Shown piece by piece: positions 44,952 to 54,100 of a stretch of 64,000 nt of DNA. Numbering within the stretch: the stretch's first letter is position 1; each line of letters opens with the position of its first letter. Below the pieces are notes generated by a model. It was not told the origin of the DNA. It worked only from the letters and a program-made list of their open reading frames with translations, and searched no databases. Origin of the DNA: JAIVJM01 sp963816985 (GTDB taxonomy: Bacteria > Acidobacteriota > Blastocatellia > Pyrinomonadales > Pyrinomonadaceae); assembly GCA_963816985.1 (NCBI GenBank), contig CAWFMF010000004.1, positions 4,774,001 through 4,838,000 on the forward strand, read 5' to 3'. Position numbers and translations under genes: made by a program.

Positions 44952-46694
44952 TCAGCGCGGGCGGGGGGTGCTGCCGGGGTCGCTCGAAAGGACTTTCGGC
45001 AGCGGCGCGGGCGTCGAGTCTTCGGGCGCGGCGGCGCTCGCGGCGCGACCGAGCGGCGTGGGGGCGTGCTTGCGCTCCTCCTCGAAGCGTTTGAAGACGG
45101 CGAGGGCGCGCTCGGCCTCGTCCCTGCGCTTGAGCCGCGAGTAGGTGATGAAGAGCTGGTAATGGATGCCGGGGTCGTCCTTGTTGAGCGTTGCCCCGCG
45201 TTCGAGCACGGGCAGCGCGTCGTCGAACCGCTTGAGCTTCACGAGCATTCGACCGAGGTCGTGGTACGCGGGGAAATTTTGCGGGTCAATGACGATGGCG
45301 CGGCGCAGGAGTCGCTCGGCCTCTTCGTGCTGGCCGCGCTGGCTGGCGATGTAGCCGAGGCTCGTGATGACGTCGGGGTTGTCGGGTTGCAGTTCGAGCG
45401 AGCGGCGGAGCGCCAAGACCGCTTCGTCGTAGAGGCCGTCGGCGCGCGCGGCGTAGCCGATGAGGTAGAAGAGCGTCGCGTTGTCGGGGAAGCGTTGGAG
45501 CGCGCGGTTGAAGACGGCGCGCGCGGCGTCGTACTGCTGGCCGCGGAAGTGCGCGACGCCGAGGCGGACGTGGTAGAGGAGTTTTGAAGGGTCTGCGGCG
45601 AGCGCGCGCTCGTAGAAGGGCACGGACTGCTCGAAGGCGTGCTTCTTGAAAAGCTCCTCGCCGACCATGAAGCTCGCCTCGGCGTAAGCGGGCCGCAGCT
45701 CAAGCGCCTTGAGCCAGTAGCGGACAGCCGCGCCGCCGTCGCCTCTGGACGAAGCGATGAGGCCGAGGCGGTAGAGCGGCTCGGCCTCGTTCGGCTTGAG
45801 CGCGACGAGCTTGAGAAAGACGCTTGCGGACTCTTCGAGACGGTCGAGGTTGTAGAGCGCGACGCCGAGGTTATAGAGGACTTCGGGCGTGTTCGGTCGG
45901 AGGGCGTCGGTGCGCTCGAAGAGCCGGACGGCGCGCGCGTACTCGCGCCCCTCGGCAAGGCTCAAACCGAGTGTGAAGAGGACGCGCGGGTCTCCGTTCG
46001 CGAGTCGTTCGATGGCGTCGGCGAGCGCGCCCGCGTCTTTGCCTCTGCCGACGTGGACGTAGGCGTTGATGAGCGTCAGGAGGAGCGCGGGGTCTGTGTC
46101 GGCGGAAAGAGATAAGGGCTCGTTCGGCTTGACTCCCGCCGCGCGTTCGAGCAAGGGGACGGCCCGTGCGTAGTCGCCGCGCGCGGAGTAGAGCGCGCCG
46201 AGATTGAAGACGGCCTGCTCGTGGTCGGGACGGACGCGGAGCGCCGCTTCGAATGATTGGACGGCCTCGTCTGTGCGGTTCGTCCGCGCGAGCAAGACGC
46301 CGAGGTTGGCGAGCGCGGAGGCGGATTTCGCGTCGAGACGGACGGCTTCGCGGTACTCGCGCTCGGCCTCGGCGGGCTGGCCCCGGCGGTCGAGAATCAC
46401 TCCGAGCAGAGTCCGCGCGTCCGACGAGCGGGGCGCGGCGGCGACGGCGCGGCGGGCTAAGGCTTCGGCCTCTTCGAGTCGGCCCGCCTGCAAGAGCTTG
46501 GCGGCTTCACGAAGTTGCGCGGACTGTTCGGGCGTGGCGGCGGTCGTCGTCTGCTTGGCAGGTTTCGCGTCCGCGCTCGTCCTTCCGCGTCGTCCCTGCG
46601 CGGAGGCACGCGCGACGGCGGGCGTCGCCATACACGTTAGCAACAAGACTAACGCGGCGAGACTCAAAGCCGTGCGAAGACGCAGAAGAATCAT
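44952..46694 (-). CDS. Secreted tetratricopeptide repeat protein (paralogue of the 30-31 kb TPR protein)
   Basis: This is a 580-residue protein from ATG 46694, where a signal peptide begins (ALSLAALVLLLTCMATPAVA); the open frame further upstream runs into a PAL repeat. It contains roughly twelve TPR units across residues 60-550, e.g. LLGVILDRRGQPAEAEREYR, YNLGVALYNLDRLEESASVF, YHDLGRMLVKLKRFDDALPV. It ends in a Pro-rich tail. The last 200 residues align well with the protein encoded at 30007-31473. It lies directly downstream of a TonB receptor gene and upstream of secreted GH13. A periplasmic scaffold or receptor partner is plausible, but nothing in the sequence shows a ligand. Confidence 0.87.
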   Translation of the reverse strand: MILLRLRTALSLAALVLLLTCMATPAVARASAQGRRGRTSADAKPAKQTTTAATPEQSAQLREAAKLLQAGRLEEAEALARRAVAAAPRSSDARTLLGVILDRRGQPAEAEREYREAVRLDAKSASALANLGVLLARTNRTDEAVQSFEAALRVRPDHEQAVFNLGALYSARGDYARAVPLLERAAGVKPNEPLSLSADTDPALLLTLINAYVHVGRGKDAGALADAIERLANGDPRVLFTLGLSLAEGREYARAVRLFERTDALRPNTPEVLYNLGVALYNLDRLEESASVFLKLVALKPNEAEPLYRLGLIASSRGDGGAAVRYWLKALELRPAYAEASFMVGEELFKKHAFEQSVPFYERALAADPSKLLYHVRLGVAHFRGQQYDAARAVFNRALQRFPDNATLFYLIGYAARADGLYDEAVLALRRSLELQPDNPDVITSLGYIASQRGQHEEAERLLRRAIVIDPQNFPAYHDLGRMLVKLKRFDDALPVLERGATLNKDDPGIHYQLFITYSRLKRRDEAERALAVFKRFEEERKHAPTPLGRAASAAAPEDSTPAPLPKVLSSDPGSTPRPR

Positions 46695-46766
46695 GCAGGT
46701 TGTTATAGCAGTTGAGCGCGCGAAGTTCATCCCGACGCGCGGCCCCATCCTTTTCAAGTCATACGG

Positions 46767-46878
46767 GTCAGAACCGCCTGCGGTAGCGGGCGGGTTATAC
46801 CTTTGCTGACACGCGCCTCTCATCGTGAGTGAGTCCTAACGTCACCGACACCCGCTCGCTACCGCTCGCGGTTCTGAC
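46767..46878. repeat. Dispersed palindromic element, copy 3 (PAL family)
   Basis: The 29-bp arms (46767-46795, 46850-46878) are diverged. The left arm is of the CCTGCGGTAGCGGGC subtype and the right arm of the GCTCGCTACCGCTCGC subtype, as if two versions had been combined. The spacer is 54 bp. It sits in the 280-bp gap before the TPR gene. Confidence 0.8.
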
Positions 46879-46974
46879 AGGCGCTCAGCCCAAACTCTCA
46901 TTAAACAAATTGAGTGGCGAGCAAGAAAAGCGTGCCCGCCACTCAAGGTAACAAAGGGTTTCCCTAGCCCGTTG

Positions 46975-49900
46975 CTAGAAGATCAGCTTGAAGGCGAACT
47001 CGACCTGTCGGCGACGCTGCTCGCTCGTGTCGCGCCCGAAGTCGGTCGCGTTGTTGAGGTCGGCGTTGGGCCGCGAACGGTTGACGCGGTTCAGCACGTT
47101 GAAGACCGAGAAGCGGAACTGCGCGCGGAACTCCTCGCTGATGAAGGTCATCGGGAAGTTCTTGAAGAGCGAGGCGTCCCAGTAGAACTGCGGGCGGCCC
47201 CGGAAGACGTTGCGTCCGAGCGAGCCGATCTTCGGGCCGTTCGGGTCGGTGGCGAAGACGGGCGTCACCGCGCGGCGGAAGGCGAGGCGGTTAAGCTCGC
47301 GCCCCTGCGCCTCGTCGGCGGCGGTCGGCGTCGGGTCGCCGATGAGGTCAACGCGCCCGCCGTCAATCGTGACGGTGTAGACCGGCCCGCTCTGCGCCGT
47401 GATGATGTTGTTGAGCTGGAAGCCGCCCAGGAGGAAGTCCACGCCCTTCGGGATGTCGGAGCCGAAGGCGCGCCCGCGACCGAACGGCAGGTCTAAGACG
47501 TTGGCGAAGGTGAAGCGGTGGCGCACGTCCGTGTCGGAGTTGCCGCGCTCCAGTTCGGGCCGCAGCGGGTCGTCGGGGCCGCAGTCGCGCGCGCTCGCGC
47601 CCGTCGAGCAGATGCCGCCCGGCGAGTCGTCAATGGCGTGCGCCCACGTGTAGCTCGTGAGCAGCGAGAGCCCCTTCGAGAAGCGGCGTTCGAGTCTGGT
47701 CTGCAAAGAGTCGTAGCGCGAAGAGCCGCCGTAGCTCGTCTCGATGACCTGATTGATGTTCGTAATCTGGCGCGAGCCGGGGCCGCCCTGATCGCCCGCG
47801 TTGCCGATGTTGCGGACGACGAGGAGGTTGCGGCCCAGAGACCCGACGTAGGCGACCTCGGCCAGCCAGTTGGTGGCGAACTCGTACTGGCCCGTCAGGT
47901 GATACTGATGATAGAGCGCGTCGGTGCGGTTCGGGTCGTTGAAGATGATCGTGCGGTCGGTCGGCGCGGCGAAGCGCGAGCCCGGCGCGGCGACGATCTG
48001 GGCGGGGCCGGGAAGGCCGTTGTCGAGCGCGTAGCGCGCGAGCAGCGCCGCCGGGCAGCCCGACGGGTTGGTGATGGGGTTGCAGTTGTAGCTCGAAGCG
48101 CCCGTGCCGGGGTTGGCCGTCAGGGGCTGGACGGCGCTGATGTCGGTCGCGTAGGTGATGCCGTAGCCGCCGCGCAGGACCATCTGCTTGTTTTCGCGGA
48201 AGCCGCTGTAGGCGAAGCCGAGGCGCGGCCCGAAGTTGTTCTTGTCGGTGAAGGCAAGGTCGCGCCCGCCCGGCGCGCCTTCGCCCGCGACGATAATGGT
48301 GCTCGTCGCCGGGTCGAAGTTGCTCTGGCGGTCGAAGCGCTCGGTCGGCGCGGTGAAGATGTCGTAGCGCAGGCCGAGGTTGAGGATGAGATTCGGCGTC
48401 ACCCGCCAGTCGTCCTGAACGTAGAAGGCGATCTCCTTGCTCGACTGGAAGTAGGGGCCGCCCGGAGTGCCGCGGCTCGCGAAGGCCGGGCGGTAGCCGA
48501 GCAGGATGTTGGCTAAGGAGGAGCCCGCGTCGTTCGCGCCGATGCCGTTGTAGTTGCCGGAGACGAAGCCGCCGTTGACGGCGTTGTCGTTGCCGGGGTT
48601 GACGCTCCCTTGGTCGGTCGTGCCGTACTGCAACTGGCCCTTGATGCCGCCGTTGCGCCCGCCGTCGAAGTTGCTGTTCTGGCGGACGCGCAGGTCGCCG
48701 CCGAACTTGAAGGAGGAGTTGCCCTTGATGACGGTCACGGTGTCGGCGAAGTTGAAGTTGTTCGAGGTGAAGTAGAAGGGGCCGCCGTCGCCGACGAACT
48801 CGACCGCCCTGTCCTGCCGACCGATGTTGTCCACGATGCCGAGCAGGATGATGCCGCTGCTGTTCGGGTCGAGGTTGATGTTCGGCGCGCCGAGCTGCGA
48901 GGTGATGTCGCTCTCGAAGCCGCCCGTCCCGTTGACGCCGGTGTTGAAGATGCCGATCTCGACCCTCGTCGCGCCGAAGCGCGCGTCGTTGACGACCGAC
49001 TGCGAGAAGATGTGGGTGTCACTCATCGTGAAACCCTTCGAGTTGCCGAACTCGTCGCCGGCGGAAGGCCCGGCGGGCAGGTCGTTGTTCGTCGGCGAAG
49101 CGCCGAGCGGGAAGAAGTTGTCGCGCGAGCGCGCCGACTTCGAGGAGCTGTAGCGGGCGAAGAAGCTGTTCGAGTTCGAGATGCGGTGGTCAATCTTGAT
49201 GTCGTAGCTGTCCACGTTCGCGGACTCGGAGCGGTTGGTGCGGAAGTTCCGCCCGATGCCTGAGTCGGTCGGCAAAGGGAACGCGTTGAGGAAGTTCAGA
49301 CCGAACTGCGAGAGCGGGCCGCACGCCGCGCAGAGGCGGAGGTCGTTGCCCGGAATCGGGTTCCCGTTCGGGTCGAAGAGCGTGCCGCGCGGCGCGGCGA
49401 CGATGCGGGTCGTGTTGTCGGGGTTGCGAATCTGGTAGTTGATGATCTGGCCGGGCGTGAGCAGCTCGCCGAAGTCGCCGACGCGCTGGCGCGCGGTCGG
49501 GACGGGGACGGACGAGATGCCCTCGCCGCCGCCGAAGATGGGCGTGGCGCGGCGCTGGCCCGCGACCGAGACGAAGAAGAAGGTGCGGTTGCGCCCGTCG
49601 TAGAGCTTGCGCCCGCCCTCGCCGAAGCGCGGCAGGAAGATGGGGCCGCCGACCGTGCCGCCGTAGTTGTGCGTCACGTAGTTGGGCGGGTCGGGCGAGG
49701 TCGGGTCGTCGAACTGCCCGGCGGCGGCGCTCAGGAAGCGGCCCTGATACTCTTCAAACAGCGTCCCGTGGATGGCGTTGCCGCCCGACTTGAAGGTCGT
49801 CGAGATGATGCCGCCGCCCGCGCGGCCCGACTCGGCGGAGTAGACGCTCGTCTCGACCTTGAACTCGGCGATGGCGTCCGGGTTCGGGTAGATGGCGATC

Positions 49901-50604
49901 TGTCCGAACTGCGACTCGTTGTTGTCCACGCCGTCGAGCGTGAAGTTATTGTTGGTCGCGCGCGCGCCGTTGACGACGAGGACGGAGCCGCCCGACTCGC
50001 GGAAGCGCGTGGACTCGGTGTTGTTCTGGCCGAGTCCCGGCGGGCCGGTGGTGAAGTTGCCGCCGCCGCCGAGCAGTCCGACGTTGGGGCGCGTGACGCC
50101 GGGCGAGAGAGCCGCGAGGAGCGTGAAGTTGCGCTGCGGGATCGGGAGGTCTGTGACCTGCCTGCCGGTAATCACGTCGCCGCGCACGCTCGTCTCGGTC
50201 TCGGCGAGGGGCGCTTCGGCGGTGACGGTGACGGTCTCGCCGCCGACGGAGCCGAGCGTGAGGTTGGCGTCCACGGCCTGCCGGTCGTTGGTGTCGAGCT
50301 TGACCCCTTCGACGACCGTCGTCTGGAAGCCGCTGGCCTCGATGGTCACGTTATAGACGCCGGGGTCGAGCGCGGGGATGTTGTAAGTCCCCTCGTCGTT
50401 CGTGTTGTCCGTGCGCGCCTCGTTCGTGGCGACGTTCGTGGCGGTGACTTTGGCTCCGTTCACCACCGCGCCGTTAGGGTCTTTGACCGTCCCCACAATC
50501 GCACCTTTATTGTTCTGCGCGTGGGTCGGGAGGGAGAAGAGGGAGACGACGAAAAACGCCGCCGCGACGACACGGAGTCGCAGTGTGCTCCTGAATATAC
50601 TCAT
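46975..50604 (-). CDS. TonB-dependent receptor with carboxypeptidase regulatory-like domain
   Basis: This outer membrane receptor has 1209 residues from ATG 50604, where the signal peptide starts (VVAAAFFVVSLFSLPTHAQ) with GAGG 7 nt upstream; the frame extends 19 codons further without signal character. A carboxypeptidase-regulatory-like domain (about 35-115; GAIVGTVKDPNGAVVNGAKV) precedes a plug (about 130-270; NNFTLDGVDNNESQFGQ, AEFKVETSVYSAE) and a long barrel ending VEFAFKLIF. Leading a run of TPR, GH13 and GH77 genes, it is the likely receptor for maltodextrin or starch oligosaccharides. A consensus promoter precedes it. Confidence 0.88.
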   Translation of the reverse strand: MSIFRSTLRLRVVAAAFFVVSLFSLPTHAQNNKGAIVGTVKDPNGAVVNGAKVTATNVATNEARTDNTNDEGTYNIPALDPGVYNVTIEASGFQTTVVEGVKLDTNDRQAVDANLTLGSVGGETVTVTAEAPLAETETSVRGDVITGRQVTDLPIPQRNFTLLAALSPGVTRPNVGLLGGGGNFTTGPPGLGQNNTESTRFRESGGSVLVVNGARATNNNFTLDGVDNNESQFGQIAIYPNPDAIAEFKVETSVYSAESGRAGGGIISTTFKSGGNAIHGTLFEEYQGRFLSAAAGQFDDPTSPDPPNYVTHNYGGTVGGPIFLPRFGEGGRKLYDGRNRTFFFVSVAGQRRATPIFGGGEGISSVPVPTARQRVGDFGELLTPGQIINYQIRNPDNTTRIVAAPRGTLFDPNGNPIPGNDLRLCAACGPLSQFGLNFLNAFPLPTDSGIGRNFRTNRSESANVDSYDIKIDHRISNSNSFFARYSSSKSARSRDNFFPLGASPTNNDLPAGPSAGDEFGNSKGFTMSDTHIFSQSVVNDARFGATRVEIGIFNTGVNGTGGFESDITSQLGAPNINLDPNSSGIILLGIVDNIGRQDRAVEFVGDGGPFYFTSNNFNFADTVTVIKGNSSFKFGGDLRVRQNSNFDGGRNGGIKGQLQYGTTDQGSVNPGNDNAVNGGFVSGNYNGIGANDAGSSLANILLGYRPAFASRGTPGGPYFQSSKEIAFYVQDDWRVTPNLILNLGLRYDIFTAPTERFDRQSNFDPATSTIIVAGEGAPGGRDLAFTDKNNFGPRLGFAYSGFRENKQMVLRGGYGITYATDISAVQPLTANPGTGASSYNCNPITNPSGCPAALLARYALDNGLPGPAQIVAAPGSRFAAPTDRTIIFNDPNRTDALYHQYHLTGQYEFATNWLAEVAYVGSLGRNLLVVRNIGNAGDQGGPGSRQITNINQVIETSYGGSSRYDSLQTRLERRFSKGLSLLTSYTWAHAIDDSPGGICSTGASARDCGPDDPLRPELERGNSDTDVRHRFTFANVLDLPFGRGRAFGSDIPKGVDFLLGGFQLNNIITAQSGPVYTVTIDGGRVDLIGDPTPTAADEAQGRELNRLAFRRAVTPVFATDPNGPKIGSLGRNVFRGRPQFYWDASLFKNFPMTFISEEFRAQFRFSVFNVLNRVNRSRPNADLNNATDFGRDTSEQRRRQVEFAFKLIF

Positions 50605-50791
50605 GAGTGGGCCTCGCTTGGCTGTCTGCCGGATAAACGATGGTCGGTCGTCAAACCCCAACCCGCCGGGCGGCTCGCAGTGCGGGAATCACTTGAGCTT
50701 GCGGCGCAGGTGGAGAAAAGCTTCGGTGCTGAAACCTGTGTGTAAGCGGAAGAACAGACGCAAAAGTTTGTTGCCTGTCCGAACGAAGTAG

Positions 50792-50820
50792 TTTTTAATA
50801 CAGAATTTAGAGCCTGTCAA
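50792..50820 (-). promoter_or_regulatory. Consensus-like promoter of the maltodextrin-locus TonB receptor
   Basis: On the minus strand a perfect TTGACA (50820-50815) is followed after 17 nt by TAAAAA (50797-50792). The transcript would start near 50785 and carry a leader of about 180 nt. Confidence 0.6.
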
Positions 50821-50890
50821 ATATTTTCTGAAGTTCAATTCATTCTCAGCGAATAAGAATTTATCCACGGAGGCACGGAGGAAACGATGA

Positions 50891-50980
50891 GGTCAGAACG
50901 ATGAACGCTGAACTGGAAGAAAAACCTCTTTGCACTTCAGTTCCGCGTTCATCGTTCATCGTTCTGACTTCTGACTTCCC
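50891..50980. repeat. Heptad inverted repeat, word ACGATGA
   Basis: The left arm GTCAGAACGATGAACGCTGA is matched by a right arm with two tandem GTTCATC units ending TTCTGAC, all in 7-nt steps. It lies between the divergent promoters. Confidence 0.7.
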
Positions 50981-50998
50981 TCGCGCCTCTGTGGCTAT

Positions 50999-51028
50999 TT
51001 GACCAACGCGCGGGCGGCGGGCTAGCAT
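50999..51028 (+). promoter_or_regulatory. Putative promoter of the M16 peptidase gene
   Basis: TTGACC (50999-51004) and TAGCAT (51023-51028) are 18 nt apart. The same TAGCAT -10 occurs at the tRNA-Val promoter. The leader would be about 150 nt. Confidence 0.45.
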
Positions 51029-51184
51029 CGAATTTCTACGCTCTCTCGGTTCGTCTCGACTTTTGGAAACAATCCGCATCAACGGCTCGCACAAAACATT
51101 CCCGCGCGCGGGCGCGTGGCCTGCCCGCAGGCCGAACTCCGCGCCGCCGCGCGACGGAAGTCTCTCTCATTAGGAGTGCTCTCG

Positions 51185-54100
51185 ATGAATACGAAACGCC
51201 CCTCCGCACTGGCGCTGATGTTGCTTCTCTGCTTCTCGCTTCTTTCGGGCGTCGTCCCGCGAACGGCAATGGCACAACAAAATAAGATGGTCTCGCTCGA
51301 CGAACTGACCGAAGGCAAGTTGGTCAACGGCTTCAAGACCGAGGCCGTCTATCTCAACGACGCCGACCGCCCCTTCGGCGGGCGCTTCCGCCACGCGCGG
51401 ACGGGCTTCGAGCTGGACTTCCTCTCGATGGAGTCCGTCCCGCAAATCTTCCTCTGGGTCAACTCATTCCCCACCTCCGACCGTGGCGAGCCGCACACGC
51501 AGGAGCACCTCCTCTTAGGCAAAGGCAACGTCGGGCGCACGATGTCGGGACTCGAAGGGATGTCCTTAGCCAACTCTTCGGCCTTCACGCAGCAGTGGCG
51601 CACGGCTTATCACATGCACACCGCCGCCGGGCCGGAGGTCTTCTACACGCTCTTCGAGCGGCAGACCGACGCGCTCCTCCACCCTGATTACACGGACGAA
51701 GAGATTCGGCGCGAGGTGAGCCACTGGGGCATCAACGAGAATCCTGCGGACAAGTCTCTGCGGCTCGAAGAGAAGGGCACGGTCTATCAGGAGATGGTCA
51801 GTTCCTACGACCGGCCCGTGTACCGTCTCTTCCGGGGAATCAACCAGTTGATTTACGGCAACGATCACCCGCTGGCTCTCTCGGCGGGCGGCTGGCCCGG
51901 CGTCATCCGCGAGATGGAGCCCGCGCACATCCGCAAGTTCCACTCGGACAACTACCGCCTCGGCAACATGGGGATGGTCGCCTCGTTCCCGAAGGAGATG
52001 CCGCTCGGCGACGTGCTGCGCCGTCTGGACGAGATTCTCAACCGGCTCGAACCGAAGCAGGAGCAAAGGCGCTTCGCCTCCGAAGCAGACCTGCCCGCGC
52101 CGAAGGCCGCGCCCGCCGGACAGATTCAGTTGGTCGAGTATCCGCACAAGAACGAGCAGCAGCCCGGATGGGTGATGTTCGCGTGGCCCGCTCAGCTCGA
52201 ACTCGACACGCAGGAAGAAGCGCTCCTCTCGCTCTTCCTCCAGAACGTCGCCTCGGACGCGACGACGAACCTCTACAAGATGTTCGTGGACACAAAGACG
52301 CGCGTCATGGACACGGGCGCGAAGGGCGTCTTCGCCTTCCTCGACGACGAGATGGTCGAGGGCAATCCCGTCTACGTGGGCTTGACGGATGTCGTGCCCG
52401 CCAACATGACGACCGAGAACATCGAAGGCATCCGCAAGCTCATCCGCACGGAGATGGAGCGCATCGCTTCTTTCAAGGACGGCTCGCCGGAGTTGGCCGA
52501 GTTCAACAACCGCGTCAAGAGCCGCGTCATCCAGAACCGCCGCGCGCTCTCGAAGTTCGTCAACTCGCCGCCGGGCTTCGGCTTCCGCAACTCCGACTCC
52601 GGCTGGATGACGCACCTCCAAAAACTGAACCGCACGAAGGGCTTCCGCAAGTCCGTGACGTTGAAGCCGGAGCTGACCGAAATCGAGAAGCTGCTCGCCT
52701 CGAACGAGAACGTCTGGCGCGAGCGCATCGCCCGTTGGAAGCTCGTTGACTCCGTGCCTTACGCCGTCGCCGCCAAGCCGAACCCCAAGATGATTGAGCA
52801 GGAGGAGCGCGACAAGGCGGCGCGCGCGTCTGCCGAGGCCGCGCGGCTCAAGGAGAAGTACAAGACGGCGGACGAGGCCGAAGCCATCCGACGCTACAAG
52901 GCCGAGTACGATGCGACGACCGCCGAGCTTGAGCGACAGGCGAAGCAGTCGGCCTCGATGAAGTTCGTCGAGAAGCCGCCGCTCACCTTAGACGACCAGC
53001 TCGACTTCAAGCAGACCACGCTCGCGGGCGGAGTCCCGATGGTCGCCTCGACTTTTGAGAACATGACGAGCGCGACCACAGGCGTCGCCCTCCGGCTCGA
53101 CGGCGTGCCCGAAGAACAACTCGTCTTTCTCTCGATGCTGCCCGCACTGCTGACGCAGGTCGGCGTCATCAAGGACGGCAAGGCCGTCTCTTACGAGGAG
53201 ATGAGCGAGATGCTCCGCAAGGAGATTCTCGCCCTCAACGCTTACTTCAGCACGAATTTTCGGACGAACCGCGCGGAGTTGGTAGTGCGCGGCTCCGGCA
53301 ACGACCTCGCCGAGTCGCGCCGCTCCGTCGAGTGGATGAAGCTCGTCCTGCAAAGCCCCGACTGGCGCGTGGAGAACCTCGCGCGCATCCGCGACGTGGT
53401 TGACCAGACCTTGAGCGGGATGCGCAACCGGATGCAGGGCTCCGAGGAATCCTGGGTCAACAACCCGGCGGACGCCTACTGGCGGCAGGACAATCCCCTT
53501 CTCCTGACGACCTCTTCGTTCCTCACGCAGGCGCACAACGTCCACCGCCTGCGCTGGATGCTCAAGGACGCGGGCGCGGAAGGCGCGGAGGTCTCGGCCT
53601 TCCTCAACAAGCTCGCCGCCGTGCCGCAGACGCACTCCGCGCGCGAGAACTTGAAGAACCTGCTCCTCTTCATCCAGAAGGACGAGTTGAAGGACAGGTA
53701 TTACAACGACCTCAAGTCCGACTTCCGTCAACTCTCGCCGGGCGCGAAGGCGCTCACGGTTGAGGCGGCGAAAGACCTCGACCAAATTCTCGCCGACATC
53801 CCCGATTCGAGCCTCGCCTCCGACTGGGCTTACGTCGTCCGGCAGATTCGCCACGACCTGCTCGTCTCGCCCGCCAAGGCGCTCGCCGACTTGAACGCCG
53901 TGCGGCGGAGTCTCTTGAAAACGGGCGGCGCTCGCCTCTTCATGATCGGCTCGCGCGTGACGCAAGCCTCTCTTGAGCCGGACGTGCGCGGCTTGATAGC
54001 CGGTCTTGAGACGGCGAAGGTCACACCCGCGCGCTACTCGAACGCGAAGCTCATCGAGACTCGCCTGCGTGGTCGCGCGAACGAGAAGGACGCGCCCATC

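Larger units (their letters stand above)
50605..51184. other. Divergent intergenic region between TonB receptor and M16 peptidase genes
   Basis: This 580-bp region is markedly richer in A/T around 50760-50870. It holds a strong minus-strand promoter, a plus-strand promoter, a heptad inverted repeat (all listed) and an outer pair CCACGGAGGC (near 50874) with GCCTCTGTGG (near 50984). I see no gene. Confidence 0.5.

Noticed and set aside
15624..50980. Heptad repeats considered as CRISPR arrays or microsatellites
   Set aside because: Units are 7 nt without unique spacers, arranged as inverted pairs; no cas genes are present.
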